Origin: Janthinobacterium lividum
GTDB taxonomy: Bacteria > Pseudomonadota > Gammaproteobacteria > Burkholderiales > Burkholderiaceae_D
Reading direction: 5' to 3'
NCBI RefSeq assembly: GCF_023509035.1
Contig: NZ_CP075583.1
Span: 434,001 to 498,000, forward strand
DNA length: 64,000 bases
The notes under the pieces were generated by a model that was not told where the DNA came from, searched no databases, and saw only the letters and a list, made by a program, of their open reading frames with translations. Shown here piece after piece: positions 8,252-16,696 of this stretch; the stretch's first letter is position 1; each line of letters opens with the position of its first letter. A program made the translations under genes and the position numbers.

Positions 8252-10809
8252 TCAGAACTTGTAGTTCAGCTTGAGCGACGCGAAACGTCCGCGCGGGTCG
8301 GCTTGCGTATAGTCGAAGCCCGAGGCCGAGTAGTCCCACGGCGCACGCTTGTTGGCCAGATTCTGCACGATGAAGGTGACGTTCGCCTTTGGTGTCACCT
8401 GCCAGCTGGTGGTCACGTCAAACGTGCTGAAGGCGGCCACCGATTCATCGAGATGCGTGTTTTGCGCATAGCTACCCACGTAGTTCCATGTCAGCGTGGA
8501 AGACCACTTGCCCTGCTCCCAGGTGGCAGAGCTGACGCCACGCCATTTCGGGATGGAGCCGAAATAATTGGTGCCGGCGCCATCGGTCAGCGGCGCGCCA
8601 TCGGACAGCGGTTCGGCAAAGCGCAGCACGCGGCTCAGCTGGCCGGCCAGGGTCAGCTTGCCCCAGTCCTTGTCGACAAAGCGCTGGCGCAGGTCCAGGT
8701 CGATGCCGGACACTTCGCGCTGGCCCTGGTTGCGGTACTGGCGGTACAAGGTCGTGATGCGGCCATCGGCGTCGCGCGTGATCTTTTGCGGCGCCGTCGC
8801 CTCATTGGCGATGGTGGTGGTGGCGCTTTCCGTGCCGATCACACCCTCCTGCTTGATGCGGTAGTAATCGAGGCCGATACTCGAACTGCTGGTCGGCGAG
8901 ACCACCACGCCCAGGTTCAGGTTGTTCGAGCGCTCGGGACGCAGCGCCGTATTGGCGATGGTAATGGCCGTCACGCCGCGTGTCTGCGTCGGCGTGACCG
9001 GGTCGCGCGGATCGAGCACGCTGACATAGCTGACGGCCGTGCTTTGCGTGATTTCCGGCAGCGACGGCGCGCGGAAGCCGCGCGACACGGTGCCACGCAC
9101 CAGCAGCCACGGCGCCGCCTGGTAACGGGCGCTGGCTTTCGGCGAAAATGCATTGCCGAAATCGCTGTAATGGTCGGCGCGGCCCGCCAGGTTGACAGAC
9201 AGGTCTTTCACTACAGGTACATTGAATTCGGCAAACAGGGCCGACACATTGCGCGAACCGTTGATGATGTTGATGGCCGGGCGCAGCTCGTACCCGACAG
9301 CACGGCCGTCGAGGTTTGCGAATCCATCTTTTCTCGGCGCCACTGTGCGCCGGCGGCAAAGCCCAGCGGGCCTGCGGGCAAGTCCCAGATATCCTTGGCC
9401 GCCGAGAAGTCGAGCGTGTCGAGCGTCGATTCGGCCGGACGCAGTGTCGACAGGCGCAGGCGGTTACGCACGGCTTCGCTGTTTTGCGATTGATCAAAGA
9501 AGTTATAACTGCCATCGGCCAGCACCTTCTGGAACTCGTAGCGGTTGACGAAGTTCTGCACGGTTTCTTCCAGCTTGCTGCTGGAGTGGCCCACGGCCGC
9601 ATCCCAGTCCCAGCCCGCCAGCGTGCCTTTGACGCCCGCCAGCGCGCGGTAGAACGTGACCTTGTCCTGCTTCAGGCGCGGCCCCAGGTCGAACAGGGTG
9701 GCCGTGAACGGCAGGGGCGTGGTACCCGGATTGTTCGGATGGCCCACGGGCAGCACGACGGGGATCGTGTCGAGCGCCTGGCTGGCGTTGTTCCACACGC
9801 GCGTGGTATTGTTCACCGTCAACGGCGCGCTGAAAGTCTGGTCGGCGCGCGAATAACTGTGCAGCAAATCGACATACGCTTCAGTGTCCGCGTTCAGCTT
9901 GACGGTGGCGCGCGCGGCCGTGTGCACGCGCTGGATGCCGGGAATCAGGGTTTTGTACGGCGATGGGTTGTAGGCCAGCACTTGTCCCGTCTTGCCGGGC
10001 GTGATGTCGCCATAATTGACCAGCTGCAATGGTCCCCGCACACCACCCAAGGTCCTGGTCGGGTCGGTGCCCGCATAGTTGGTGATGGCCCAGCCCAGAC
10101 TACCGCGCTGCTGGTTGCGGAAGTCCGCATCGCGCATCCACGCCACGTCGCTCTGCTGCAGCTTGTCGCGCTGCTGCGCGTCGATCGAGAAGACCAGGCT
10201 GTAGCCGTCTTCCTCTAGCTTGCCAAAACCCGTCTGCAGCGCCGCGCTCTTTTCATGCTGGCCCGTGCCTTCGGTCGAGCCGCCCCACTGCGCCGTGATG
10301 TCCGTGCCGGTGAATTCCTTGTAAAGGATGATGTTGACCACGCCGGCCACGGCGTCGGAACCGTAGACGGACGAGGCGCCATCCTTGAGCACCTCGATGC
10401 GCTGCACTGCCGCCATCGGCAGGCTGTTCAGGTCGACAAAGGTTTCCTGCAGGTTTTGCGCCGTCGCATAGCTGGCCACGCGCTTGCCATTGACCAGGAT
10501 CAAGGTATTTTTCTGGCCGATGCCGCGCAGCGACAGGCCCGAGGTGCCGGCCGAGAAACTGCCCGTATATTGTTCGTTATAGCTGTTGCCGCTATTGGCG
10601 GAGATGGCGCGCAGCACGTCCGACACGCTGGTCTTGCCGCTGGCTTTCAATTCCTTGGCCGTGATGACTTGCACGGCGCTGGCGCCCTCCTTTTCGCTGA
10701 CGCGGATATTCGATCCGGTGACATTAACGCGCAGCATGTCGTCCTCGGCGTGGGAGAAGGCGGGAAAGGCGGCGGCGATGGCAAGACTGATGGCGAGTGG
10801 TTTGAACAT
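8252..10809 (-). CDS. TonB-dependent outer-membrane receptor (frameshifted)
   Basis: A TonB-dependent receptor of about 852 residues if one base is restored. Start ATG 10809 (GAGGAAACC upstream) with a signal peptide ending AFSHAED. A plug domain follows (VTGSNIRVSEKEGASAVQVI; SLRGIGQKNTLILVNGKRV; IEVLKDGASSVYGSDAVAGVVNII), then the barrel, ending in the usual terminal Phe (LKLNYKF). The frame breaks at the four-base A run at 9329-9332 (T on the plus strand). With five A the protein reads WRREKDGFANLDGRAVGYEL and continues to the stop. The plug type resembles receptors for larger or organic ligands rather than simple siderophore receptors. It follows pnuC on the same strand after a 330-bp gap, so a vitamin-like ligand is possible. 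Confidence 0.88.
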
Positions 10810-11140
10810 GGTTTCCTCTTATTGGGATTGCAGCCTTTTTCCGATAAAAAAGGCCGAGCAGGGGCACGCGGACCGGGTGGGCCAGCGGGCAAACGACAAC
10901 GAAATGGATGGGATGACTTAGGGGATGCGTGGACGGGCACGCACCGGCATCCACTGCGCCATGCATTGCATGGTCAGCTGGTGCGGGACGGCGTAAAAAC
11001 AGGCAGAAAAGGTAAAGCGCAACATAAAAGACACCGGTAAGCGGGGAAAGGCCACTATATCCCGGTGTCTTTATGGCGTGAACGAATTAAAAATTGATTG
11101 TATATACGATTTGAATCTAAGGACTTGGCATAGGGCAATA
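10810..11140. other. 330-bp interval between pnuC and the TonB-dependent receptor
   Basis: No gene. It holds the long inverted repeat at 11027-11072 (see terminator), a perfect 15-bp palindrome CCATGCATTGCATGG at 10959-10973 and, next to the receptor start, an IR of GCCTTTTT with AAAAAGGC at about 10834-10853. I looked on the minus strand for the conserved cores of a TPP riboswitch (CTGAGA and the distal CCTGATCTGG-type core) and for B12-box-like sequence, and saw neither. Confidence 0.45.
11027..11072 (-). terminator. long-armed inverted repeat behind pnuC, probable terminator
   Basis: Perfect 11-bp arms AAAGACACCGG (11027-11037) and CCGGTGTCTTT (11062-11072) with a 24-base loop. On the minus strand the second arm runs into TTTTATG, giving a short T tract about 70 bp downstream of the pnuC stop. 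The stem is strong, but the loop is long for a classic terminator. Confidence 0.5.
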
Positions 11141-11728
11141 TCAGGCGTCGACAATCGCCGTGGAAGGCGCCGCGCGGCGCGCCTGCACGCTCCACCAGTA
11201 CCAGGAAATCAGGGCATTGACCCAGTAGGCCGCATACAGCACGGCCGTCAGGTGCAGGCTGCGGCTGTAATACAAAGGCACGGCCACGGTATTGACCAGC
11301 AGCCAGAAAGCCCAGGTTTCGATGCGCCGGCTCATCAGCAGGAATTGCGCGATGATGCTAAATACCAACACTGCCGAATCGATGAAGGGCGCGTAGGCAT
11401 TGGTAAAGCGGTGCAGCAGCATGCCGTAGATCACCACGGAGGCGATGCCGGCCGGCACCACCCAGGCCAAGCTGCGCCAGCCCGTGCGCGTGATCGGCAA
11501 CGGCTTGCCGCCAGCGCCGCGCCGCCATTGCAGCCAGCCGATGACGCACGTGACGATGAAAAACAGCTGCAGCATCACGTCGGCGTACAGCTTGACCTGG
11601 AAAAACAGCACGGCAAACAGCACGCAGCCGACCATGCCGATCCACCAGGAATGAATATTATTGCGTCCAGCCAGGATGATGGAGGCAGTCATCAATACAT
11701 TGGCGGCGATCTCGAGCGGGGCAGTCAA
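11141..11728 (-). CDS. pnuC: PnuC-family nicotinamide riboside / vitamin transporter
   Basis: A 195-residue inner-membrane protein of the PnuC family, facilitators that admit nicotinamide riboside (PnuC), thiamine (PnuT) or riboflavin (PnuX), trapped by intracellular phosphorylation. I chose the TTG at 11728 because AAGGAAG lies 5 bases upstream and the protein then begins LTAPLEIAANVL like its relatives; an ATG at 11767 would add 13 unlikely residues. About seven spans, Trp-rich segments WWIGMVGCVLFAVLFFQVKLYADV and WAFWLLVNTVAVPLYYSRSLHLTAVLYAAYW minus flanks match the family. No nadR-like kinase or thiamine kinase lies next to it. Pairing with a TonB receptor suggests uptake across both membranes. 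Confidence 0.82.
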   Translation of the reverse strand: MTAPLEIAANVLMTASIILAGRNNIHSWWIGMVGCVLFAVLFFQVKLYADVMLQLFFIVTCVIGWLQWRRGAGGKPLPITRTGWRSLAWVVPAGIASVVIYGMLLHRFTNAYAPFIDSAVLVFSIIAQFLLMSRRIETWAFWLLVNTVAVPLYYSRSLHLTAVLYAAYWVNALISWYWWSVQARRAAPSTAIVDA

Positions 11729-11951
11729 GCGGTCTTCCTTTACGGGGCAGTGGTGGCACCGCGCCACTATAGCCGATTACACTGCACGGTGTTCGCCGTG
11801 CCGGCGGCGACACCCATGGGGGCAAGCTGCAAAAAACGCGCACATATCGAGGAAATGCGAATCAGGCCGGGCTTCAGCAGCCGCAGCCCTTGACTTCCAT
11901 GGCCATTCTGGCAAATTGAATATCAAGTTGAAACTCCAGGGAAGTCCCCAT

Positions 11952-12712
11952 ATGCGCATGCGCCATCTCCTGTTTGCGGCAGTGCTCGGCGTATCTGCCC
12001 TGCCCGCCATGGCTTGCCGCATGACGATGGCGCTGGAACAGTGGCCGCCGTATGTCTACCACGATACCCAGGGCCGCTATACGGGCCTGGACCTGGATTT
12101 GCTGAGAGCCATTTTCAAGGAAGCCCGGTGCACCCTGGTCACCTTGCCGGAACTACCCACCGCCCGGCGCCAGCTGCTGTTCCAGAAAGGGGGCTGGACC
12201 TGATGCTGGCTGCGTCCGAGACGCCGGAACGCCAGTCGTATGCGCGCTTTTCCATCGCGTATCGCGACGAAGCCGTGGGCCTCTTCAGCAAATCCGGCTC
12301 GCCCGGCGGCCACCGCCAGATCGCCAGCTTCGCGCAGCTCGCGCGCGGCAACTCGACCTTGCTGGCGCCCAAGGTGGGCTGGTATGGCGCGCAGTATGCG
12401 GCGGCCCGGCCGGCGCTGGAAAAGGCCGGCCGCCTGAATGCGTTCGGCAGCTTCCAGCAAGGCGTGCGCATGCTCGATGCGGGCCGCGCCGACCTGCTGC
12501 TGGGCGACGTGCTGGCCGTGCGCCACGAAGCGCGCCTGCAGGGCGTCGCCTTGAGCACCCTGCCCTTCCTGGCCCTGCGCGCCCCCGTGCACCTGATGCT
12601 CAATGCGCGCACAACCAGCGCCGCCGACCTGACGCGCCTGAACGCCGCCATCACGCGCCTGGAACAGCGCGGCGTGCTGGCGGCGATACGGAGCAGCTAC
12701 GAAGCGCCGTAG
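11952..12712 (+). CDS. periplasmic solute-binding protein, SBP_bac_3-like (frameshifted)
   Basis: About 253 residues if one base is restored. ATG 11952 has AGGGAAG 7 bases upstream; signal peptide MRMRHLLFAAVLGVSALPAMA. The mature part starts CRMTMALEQWPPYVYHDTQG and YTGLDLDLLRAIFKEA, the first lobe of family-3 polar amino-acid binding proteins. The second lobe follows (GVRMLDAGRADLLLGDV). The frame breaks in the G5 run at 12189-12193; a sixth G gives FQKGGLDLMLAASETPERQ and joins both halves. No permease or ATPase genes are adjacent, so it may be a stand-alone sensor or scavenging protein. Confidence 0.75.
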
Positions 12713-12718
12713 CGGCGC

Positions 12719-13420
12719 TCAAGCCCTGGCAGCCGCCTCGAGGATTTCCAGCTTGGTTTCGCGGCCATTCTTTTGCACGCCCTGCGCCTTGTCGTAGCTT
12801 TCGATCAGGGCGCGGTACGGCGGCACGATATGGTCGGTCATGATGGCGGCGAACTCCATCGCATCGGCGCGGTTCCAGGTGCTCATCACTTCAGCCAGCA
12901 CCGCATACGTGTCGATCGGCACGGCGCCGGCCTGCGTCACGCGCGCCATGGTGATATCGGTGGCCATCTTCGACCAGTTACCCGAGGCGTCGATGATGGC
13001 AAACACCTTGTAGCCGGCCGCCAGTGCGCTGATGGTGGGAAAAGCCATGCACACGCTGGTGAGCGTGCCAGCGATCAGCAAAGTCTTGCGACCCGTCTTT
13101 TCGATGGCTTCTACCCAGGCCGGATTGTCCCAGGCGTTGATCTGGCCCGTGCGAGGGATATAGACGGCGTCCGGGTTGAAATGGTGGATTTCCGGAATCA
13201 GTGGGCCGTTCGGGCCGTCGGGCACGGAAGCGGTAGTAAAAGTCGGCATGTTGGCCAGGCGCGACAGCTTGGCCAGCGCCGTGACGTGACCGCGCAGCAC
13301 GTGCTGCTCGATGTCGCGCACCAGCTGGAACAAGCCGCTCTGGTGGTCGATCAGCAGCATGACGGCGTCGTCGGGATCGATCATCGGTGGCAAACCTTGG
13401 AAGTTGGCGGGGGTGCTCAT
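12719..13420 (-). CDS. cysteine hydrolase, isochorismatase-like (YcaC type)
   Basis: A 233-residue cytosolic protein starting at ATG 13420 (CAGGAGACCACC upstream). It has the isochorismatase-like fold markers: catalytic Asp25 in [11 protein letters not shown] and nucleophile Cys124 in [31 protein letters not shown] resembles the E. coli YcaC subgroup, whose substrate is unknown. A C-terminal stretch of about 40 residues (from [16 protein letters not shown]) extends past the YcaC core. It follows the pirin gene after 65 bp on the same strand and is likely co-transcribed with it. Confidence 0.82.
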   Translation of the reverse strand: MSTPANFQGLPPMIDPDDAVMLLIDHQSGLFQLVRDIEQHVLRGHVTALAKLSRLANMPTFTTASVPDGPNGPLIPEIHHFNPDAVYIPRTGQINAWDNPAWVEAIEKTGRKTLLIAGTLTSVCMAFPTISALAAGYKVFAIIDASGNWSKMATDITMARVTQAGAVPIDTYAVLAEVMSTWNRADAMEFAAIMTDHIVPPYRALIESYDKAQGVQKNGRETKLEILEAAARA

Positions 13421-13485
13421 GGTGGTCTCCTGAAAAACCATGCCGCGGGATGCGGCATGGGTACTGCACAAATTAACTACACAAA

Positions 13486-14352
13486 TTACGTCGCGATGCG
13501 GGCAAAGCGGCCGCTGTTGAAATCCTCGAACGCCTGCGCGATTTCCGCTTCGGTGTTCATGACGAAGGGGCCATGACCGACGATGGGCTCCTCAATCGGC
13601 GCGCCGCTCAGCAGCAGCACTACGGCGTCGTTGTTCGCCTCGATGGTGATGCTGTCGCCATCGCGCTCGAACAGCGCCATCTGCGCTTCGCGCACCACGC
13701 TCTCGCCATTCACCAGCACCGTGCCGTGCAGGACGATCAGCGCCGTGCTCCAGCCCTTGGTCACGGGCAGCTCCGTCAGCTTGCCCTGGGCCAGGCGCAT
13801 GTCCCACACTTGCATCGGCGAAAACGTGCGGGCCGGGCCATGCTGGCCATCGAAATCGCCGGCGATCACGCGCACCGAGCCGGCGCCGTCCCGCAGCGCC
13901 ACCGTGGGAATGGTGTCGCTGGTGATGGCCTGGTAGCCGGGCGCCGTCATCTTGTCTTTGGCCGGCAGGTTCACCCACAGCTGCACCATTTCCAGGGTGC
14001 CGCCCGACTGCGTGAAGGCAGGCGAGTGAAACTCTTCATGCAGGATACCGGCGCCGGCAGTCATCCACTGCACGTCGCCGGGGCCGATCACGCCGCCCTG
14101 GCCCGTCGAATCGCGGTGCGCCACTTCGCCCCTGTAGACGATGGTCACCGTTTCAAAGCCGCGGTGCGGATGCGAGCCGACGCCGGGCGGACGGGTGCCG
14201 GGCGCAAATTCGGCAGGGCCGGCATAGTCGAGCAGCAGGAAGGGGCTCAGCTGTTTGCCATGGCCGTTATACGAAAACATCGAGCGCACGGGGAAACCGT
14301 CGCCGACCCAGTGCTGGCGGGGTGCGCTGTAGATACCTGTGACTGTGTTCAT
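13486..14352 (-). CDS. pirin family protein
   Basis: A 288-residue bicupin of the pirin family. The N-terminal cupin carries the metal site His61, His63 ([11 protein letters not shown]), His105 and Glu107 (GILHEEFHS), spaced as in pirin and YhhW. Bacterial pirins are reported as quercetinase-like dioxygenases or redox-sensitive partners; the actual substrate here is unknown. ATG 14352 is preceded by AGGAGATCGAG. It is divergent from a LysR regulator with a perfect palindrome between them, a layout that suggests the regulator controls pirin and the hydrolase behind it. Confidence 0.88.
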   Translation of the reverse strand: MNTVTGIYSAPRQHWVGDGFPVRSMFSYNGHGKQLSPFLLLDYAGPAEFAPGTRPPGVGSHPHRGFETVTIVYRGEVAHRDSTGQGGVIGPGDVQWMTAGAGILHEEFHSPAFTQSGGTLEMVQLWVNLPAKDKMTAPGYQAITSDTIPTVALRDGAGSVRVIAGDFDGQHGPARTFSPMQVWDMRLAQGKLTELPVTKGWSTALIVLHGTVLVNGESVVREAQMALFERDGDSITIEANNDAVVLLLSGAPIEEPIVGHGPFVMNTEAEIAQAFEDFNSGRFARIAT

Positions 14353-14440
14353 CTCGATCTCCTGTTGGGGTTTGCATTACGATGAAGACAGAATACGCTT
14401 GCAACGATAAGGGCGGTAGACGGTAAAATATGCCATCAGC

Positions 14441-14456
14441 GTTCTAAAAATAGAAC
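14441..14456. promoter_or_regulatory. 16-bp perfect palindrome, likely LysR operator
   Basis: GTTCTA-AAAA-TAGAAC lies 16 bp before the LysR start and 89 bp before the divergent pirin start. Its dyad symmetry and location in the shared promoter region are what a LysR recognition site needs, although the arms are not the classic T-N11-A form. Role inferred from position. Confidence 0.6.
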
Positions 14457-14471
14457 GATCAAGGAGGCGGC

Positions 14472-15377
14472 ATGCAGGATCTGAATGACTTGTATTACTT
14501 TGTGCAAGTGGTCGACCATGGCGGTTTCGCGCCGGCCGGGCGCGCGCTGGGCATGCCGAAATCCAAACTGAGCCGGCGCATCGCCCTGCTGGAAGAGCGC
14601 CTCGGTGCGCGCCTGCTGCAGCGCACGACGCGGCATTTTTCCGTCACCGACGTGGGGCAGACGTTTTACGAGCATTGCAAGGCGATGCTGGTGGAAGCGG
14701 AGGCGGCGCAGGAAGCGATCGAACTGACACGGGCCGCGCCGCGCGGCACGGTGCGCCTGTCCTGCCCCATCGCCCTGCTGCACTCCCTGGTCGCGCCCAT
14801 GCTGGCTGGTTTCATGCGCGAGCATCCGCAGGTGACCCTGCTGCTCGAAGCGAGCAACCGCCGCGTCGACCTGGTGGCCGAAGGCATCGACGTGGCCATC
14901 CGCGTGCGTCCGCCGCCGCTGCCCGACAGCGACCTGGTGCTGCGCGTGCTGGCCGAACGCAGCCAGTGCATGGTGGGCAGCCCGCTGCTGTTCGCCGGCG
15001 CGCCGCTGCCGAAAGCGCCAGCCGACCTGGCCGACTGGCCCAGCCTGGCCCTGGGCGCGCCGCAACAGCACTACCAGTGGGATTTGTACGGCCCCGATGG
15101 CGCGCGCGCCCAGCTGCGCCACGTGCCGCGCTTCGTCACGGGCGACATGCTGACCCTGCGCGACGCGGCCGTGGCCGGCGTGGGCCTGGTGCAGCTGCCG
15201 ACCATGATGATCACCGAACAGGTGGCCAATGGCAGCCTGCTGCCGCTGATGGAGCAATGGCGGCCGCAGCGCGAAATCATCCACGCCGTGTTTCCTTCGC
15301 GGCGCGGCCTGCTGCCGGCCGTGCGCGCGCTGATCGACTACCTGGCGCACAGCTTCGCCGCGCTGGAGGAAGAGTGA
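14472..15377 (+). CDS. LysR family transcriptional regulator
   Basis: 301 residues, ATG 14472 with AAGGAGG just upstream. N-terminal helix-turn-helix (LNDLYYFVQVVDHGGFAPAG then KSKLSRRIALLEERLGARLL), linker, and a periplasmic-binding-like effector domain (GTVRLSCPIALLHSLVAPML; FVTGDMLTLRDAAVAGVGLVQLP). This pattern is the broad LysR group often called DsdC/AaeR-like; the effector cannot be told. It is divergent from pirin and the cysteine hydrolase and overlooks a perfect palindrome, so local control of that pair is likely. Confidence 0.92.
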   Translation: MQDLNDLYYFVQVVDHGGFAPAGRALGMPKSKLSRRIALLEERLGARLLQRTTRHFSVTDVGQTFYEHCKAMLVEAEAAQEAIELTRAAPRGTVRLSCPIALLHSLVAPMLAGFMREHPQVTLLLEASNRRVDLVAEGIDVAIRVRPPPLPDSDLVLRVLAERSQCMVGSPLLFAGAPLPKAPADLADWPSLALGAPQQHYQWDLYGPDGARAQLRHVPRFVTGDMLTLRDAAVAGVGLVQLPTMMITEQVANGSLLPLMEQWRPQREIIHAVFPSRRGLLPAVRALIDYLAHSFAALEEE

Positions 15378-15423
15378 GGGTTTTCAGGTACGATGGCGTA
15401 CTCTCGAATCGCCTGGATACCGC

Positions 15424-16228
15424 ATGCGTTTATTGATTTTGTCGGACCTGCACCATGAGTTATGGCGCGATGAAGCGCCGCAGGGCGACCTCACGCTCAG
15501 CTGCCCCGACGCCGTCCTCCTGGCAGGCGATATCGACACGGGCGCCCGCGCCGTCGCCTGGGCCGCCAGCGCATTCGCGGGACTGCCGGTGCTGTACGTG
15601 CATGGCAACCACGAAGGCTATGGCCACCACCTCGACAAGGTGCGCCAGGAACTGCGCAGCGCCTGCGCCGCCACGGACAACGTGCATTTTCTCGACGCCG
15701 ATAGCCACGTCATCACCACCCAGGCAGGCAACAAGGTGCGCTTCCTGGGCGCCACCCTGTGGACGGACTTCCGCCTGCTGGGCGACGACACGCGGCAAGC
15801 GGCCATGCGCGACGCGGAAGCCGTCATGAACGACTACAAGCGCATCCGCCTGGCCAACATGGGCTTTCGCAAGCTGCGCGCGGCCGACACGGCCATGTTC
15901 CACGCGCAGCAAAGAGCCTGGCTGGCGCGCGAACTGGCGCAACCTTTCGATGGCGCGACAGTCGTCATCAGCCACATGGCGCCGTCGCTGCTCTCGGTCG
16001 ATGATGCCTACGGCAACGAGGGGTGTTCGCCCGCCTATGCCTCGCGCCTGGACGAGCTGGCCGCGCAGGCGGACCTGTGGGTGCATGGCCACATCCATGC
16101 TTCACGCGACTACCGTATCGGCCCGTGCCGCGTCGTAGCTAACCCCTGCGGTTACAAGACGCGCAGCGGCACGCCGCAAAATCCCCAGTTCAACCCGGAA
16201 CTTCATCGTCGAACTAGGCACACGCTAA
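15424..16228 (+). CDS. metallophosphoesterase, paralogue 1 (3' frameshift)
   Basis: A calcineurin-like phosphoesterase of about 267 residues. Motifs: LSDLH (7-11), LAGDIDTG, YVHGNHEGYG, and HGHIHASRDY near the end, which supply the two-metal site ligands. Near the C-terminus the reading frame slips. Dropping one G from GG at 16197-16198 gives FNPNFIVELGTR and a TAA at 16226-16228, matching the paralogue at 17782 (YDPGFIVDITSAV), so I use that end. The unrepaired frame would add about 130 meaningless residues. The end overlaps the stop of the convergent 57-residue gene. Substrate unknown. Confidence 0.8.
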
Positions 16229-16398
16229 TCGTCCGACTTCAAACGGCCCGCCAGCCATTGCTGCAGGCGGTGCTTGCCGGCCCGGCGCGCCGCCCGTGGC
16301 GACACTTCCGACTGGTGCGCGCCCGCGCCGCCACGCAGCCTGGCAGCGGCCACCAGCGGATTGCGCGGCTTGGGCGTGGCTTTCACTTTGATTTTCAT
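16225..16398 (-). CDS. small basic protein of unknown function
   Basis: 57 residues, ATG 16398 with AAAGGAA 6 bases upstream. The sequence starts MKIKVKATPKPRNPLVAAAR, is rich in Arg, Lys and Ala and ends RLKSDD; no signal peptide or membrane span. I do not recognise a characterised family, though short basic proteins with this PKPRNP start seem familiar from related genomes (memory, not verified). It lies directly downstream of the peptide/terminator unit at 16471-16667, so read-through of that terminator could regulate it. Confidence 0.6.
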   Translation of the reverse strand: MKIKVKATPKPRNPLVAAARLRGGAGAHQSEVSPRAARRAGKHRLQQWLAGRLKSDD

Positions 16399-16470
16399 GA
16401 TGTTTCCTTTCAACCCTTGATGCATGGGCATCACGGTATTTCCTGTCCTTATACCGGGGTCGTCCAAAAC

Positions 16471-16503
16471 AAAAAACCCCGGCGAGTTTCCTCACCGGGG
16501 TTT
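16471..16503 (-). terminator. strong rho-independent terminator
   Basis: Arms AAACCCCGG (16474-16482) and CCGGGGTTT (16495-16503) around a 12-base loop. On the minus strand the stem is followed by a run of T and TGTTTT. It ends the short transcription unit that starts near 16632 and stands about 75 bp in front of the 57-residue gene. Confidence 0.8.
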
Positions 16504-16514
16504 GAAGGACACCG

Positions 16515-16548
16515 GCTCGGGATCGGCAATGTGCCGATGGCCCCGAGC
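16515..16548 (-). ncRNA. stable hairpin in a short leader or small-RNA unit
   Basis: A 13-bp stem: GCTCGGG (16515-16521) with CCCGAGC (16542-16548), stacked on ATCGGC (16522-16527) with GCCGAT (16533-16538), a five-base loop and a three-base bulge. It lies between the 12-codon ORF and the terminator, so the predicted transcript (about 16632 to 16471, roughly 160 nt) consists of an SD-peptide start, this hairpin and the terminator stem. It could be an attenuator-like leader or an independent small RNA. Confidence 0.5.
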
Positions 16549-16561
16549 GTCATGCACGGGG

Positions 16562-16600
16562 CTAGTAGTAGGTCAACTTGCTGCCAGCCTGCTCGAACAT
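16562..16600 (-). CDS. 12-residue peptide ORF with strong Shine-Dalgarno
   Basis: ATG 16600 is preceded by AAGGAAACCC, and the ORF encodes MFEQAGSKLTYY before a TAG. It is too short for normal gene calling. What supports it is context: a good promoter 39 bp upstream (16639-16667), a well-spaced SD, and a hairpin plus terminator directly after the stop. Two Tyr at the end could matter if it were a leader peptide sensing charged tRNA-Tyr, but downstream genes are not tyrosine-related. Alternatively it is a dual-function small RNA. I do not recognise it. Confidence 0.45.
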   Translation of the reverse strand: MFEQAGSKLTYY

Positions 16601-16638
16601 GGGTTTCCTTGTTTGGTTAATCTGAATTGCGGACGCTG

Positions 16639-16667
16639 ATTCTGCACCTTATGCTGCAGTGCGTCAA
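16639..16667 (-). promoter_or_regulatory. sigma-70 promoter of the peptide unit
   Basis: On the minus strand TTGACG (16662-16667), a 17-bp spacer, then CAGAAT (16639-16644). The -35 matches five of six consensus bases and the -10 four of six at optimal spacing. It lies in the 96-bp gap behind the beta-lactamase gene and would start RNA at about 16632. Confidence 0.55.
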
Positions 16668-16696
16668 TCATTGTCATGGCGAATGCGCCAACGTTG

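Noticed and set aside
10810..11140. TPP or B12 riboswitch in front of the TonB receptor
   Set aside because: Searched by eye for the conserved cores on the minus strand and found none; only inverted repeats.
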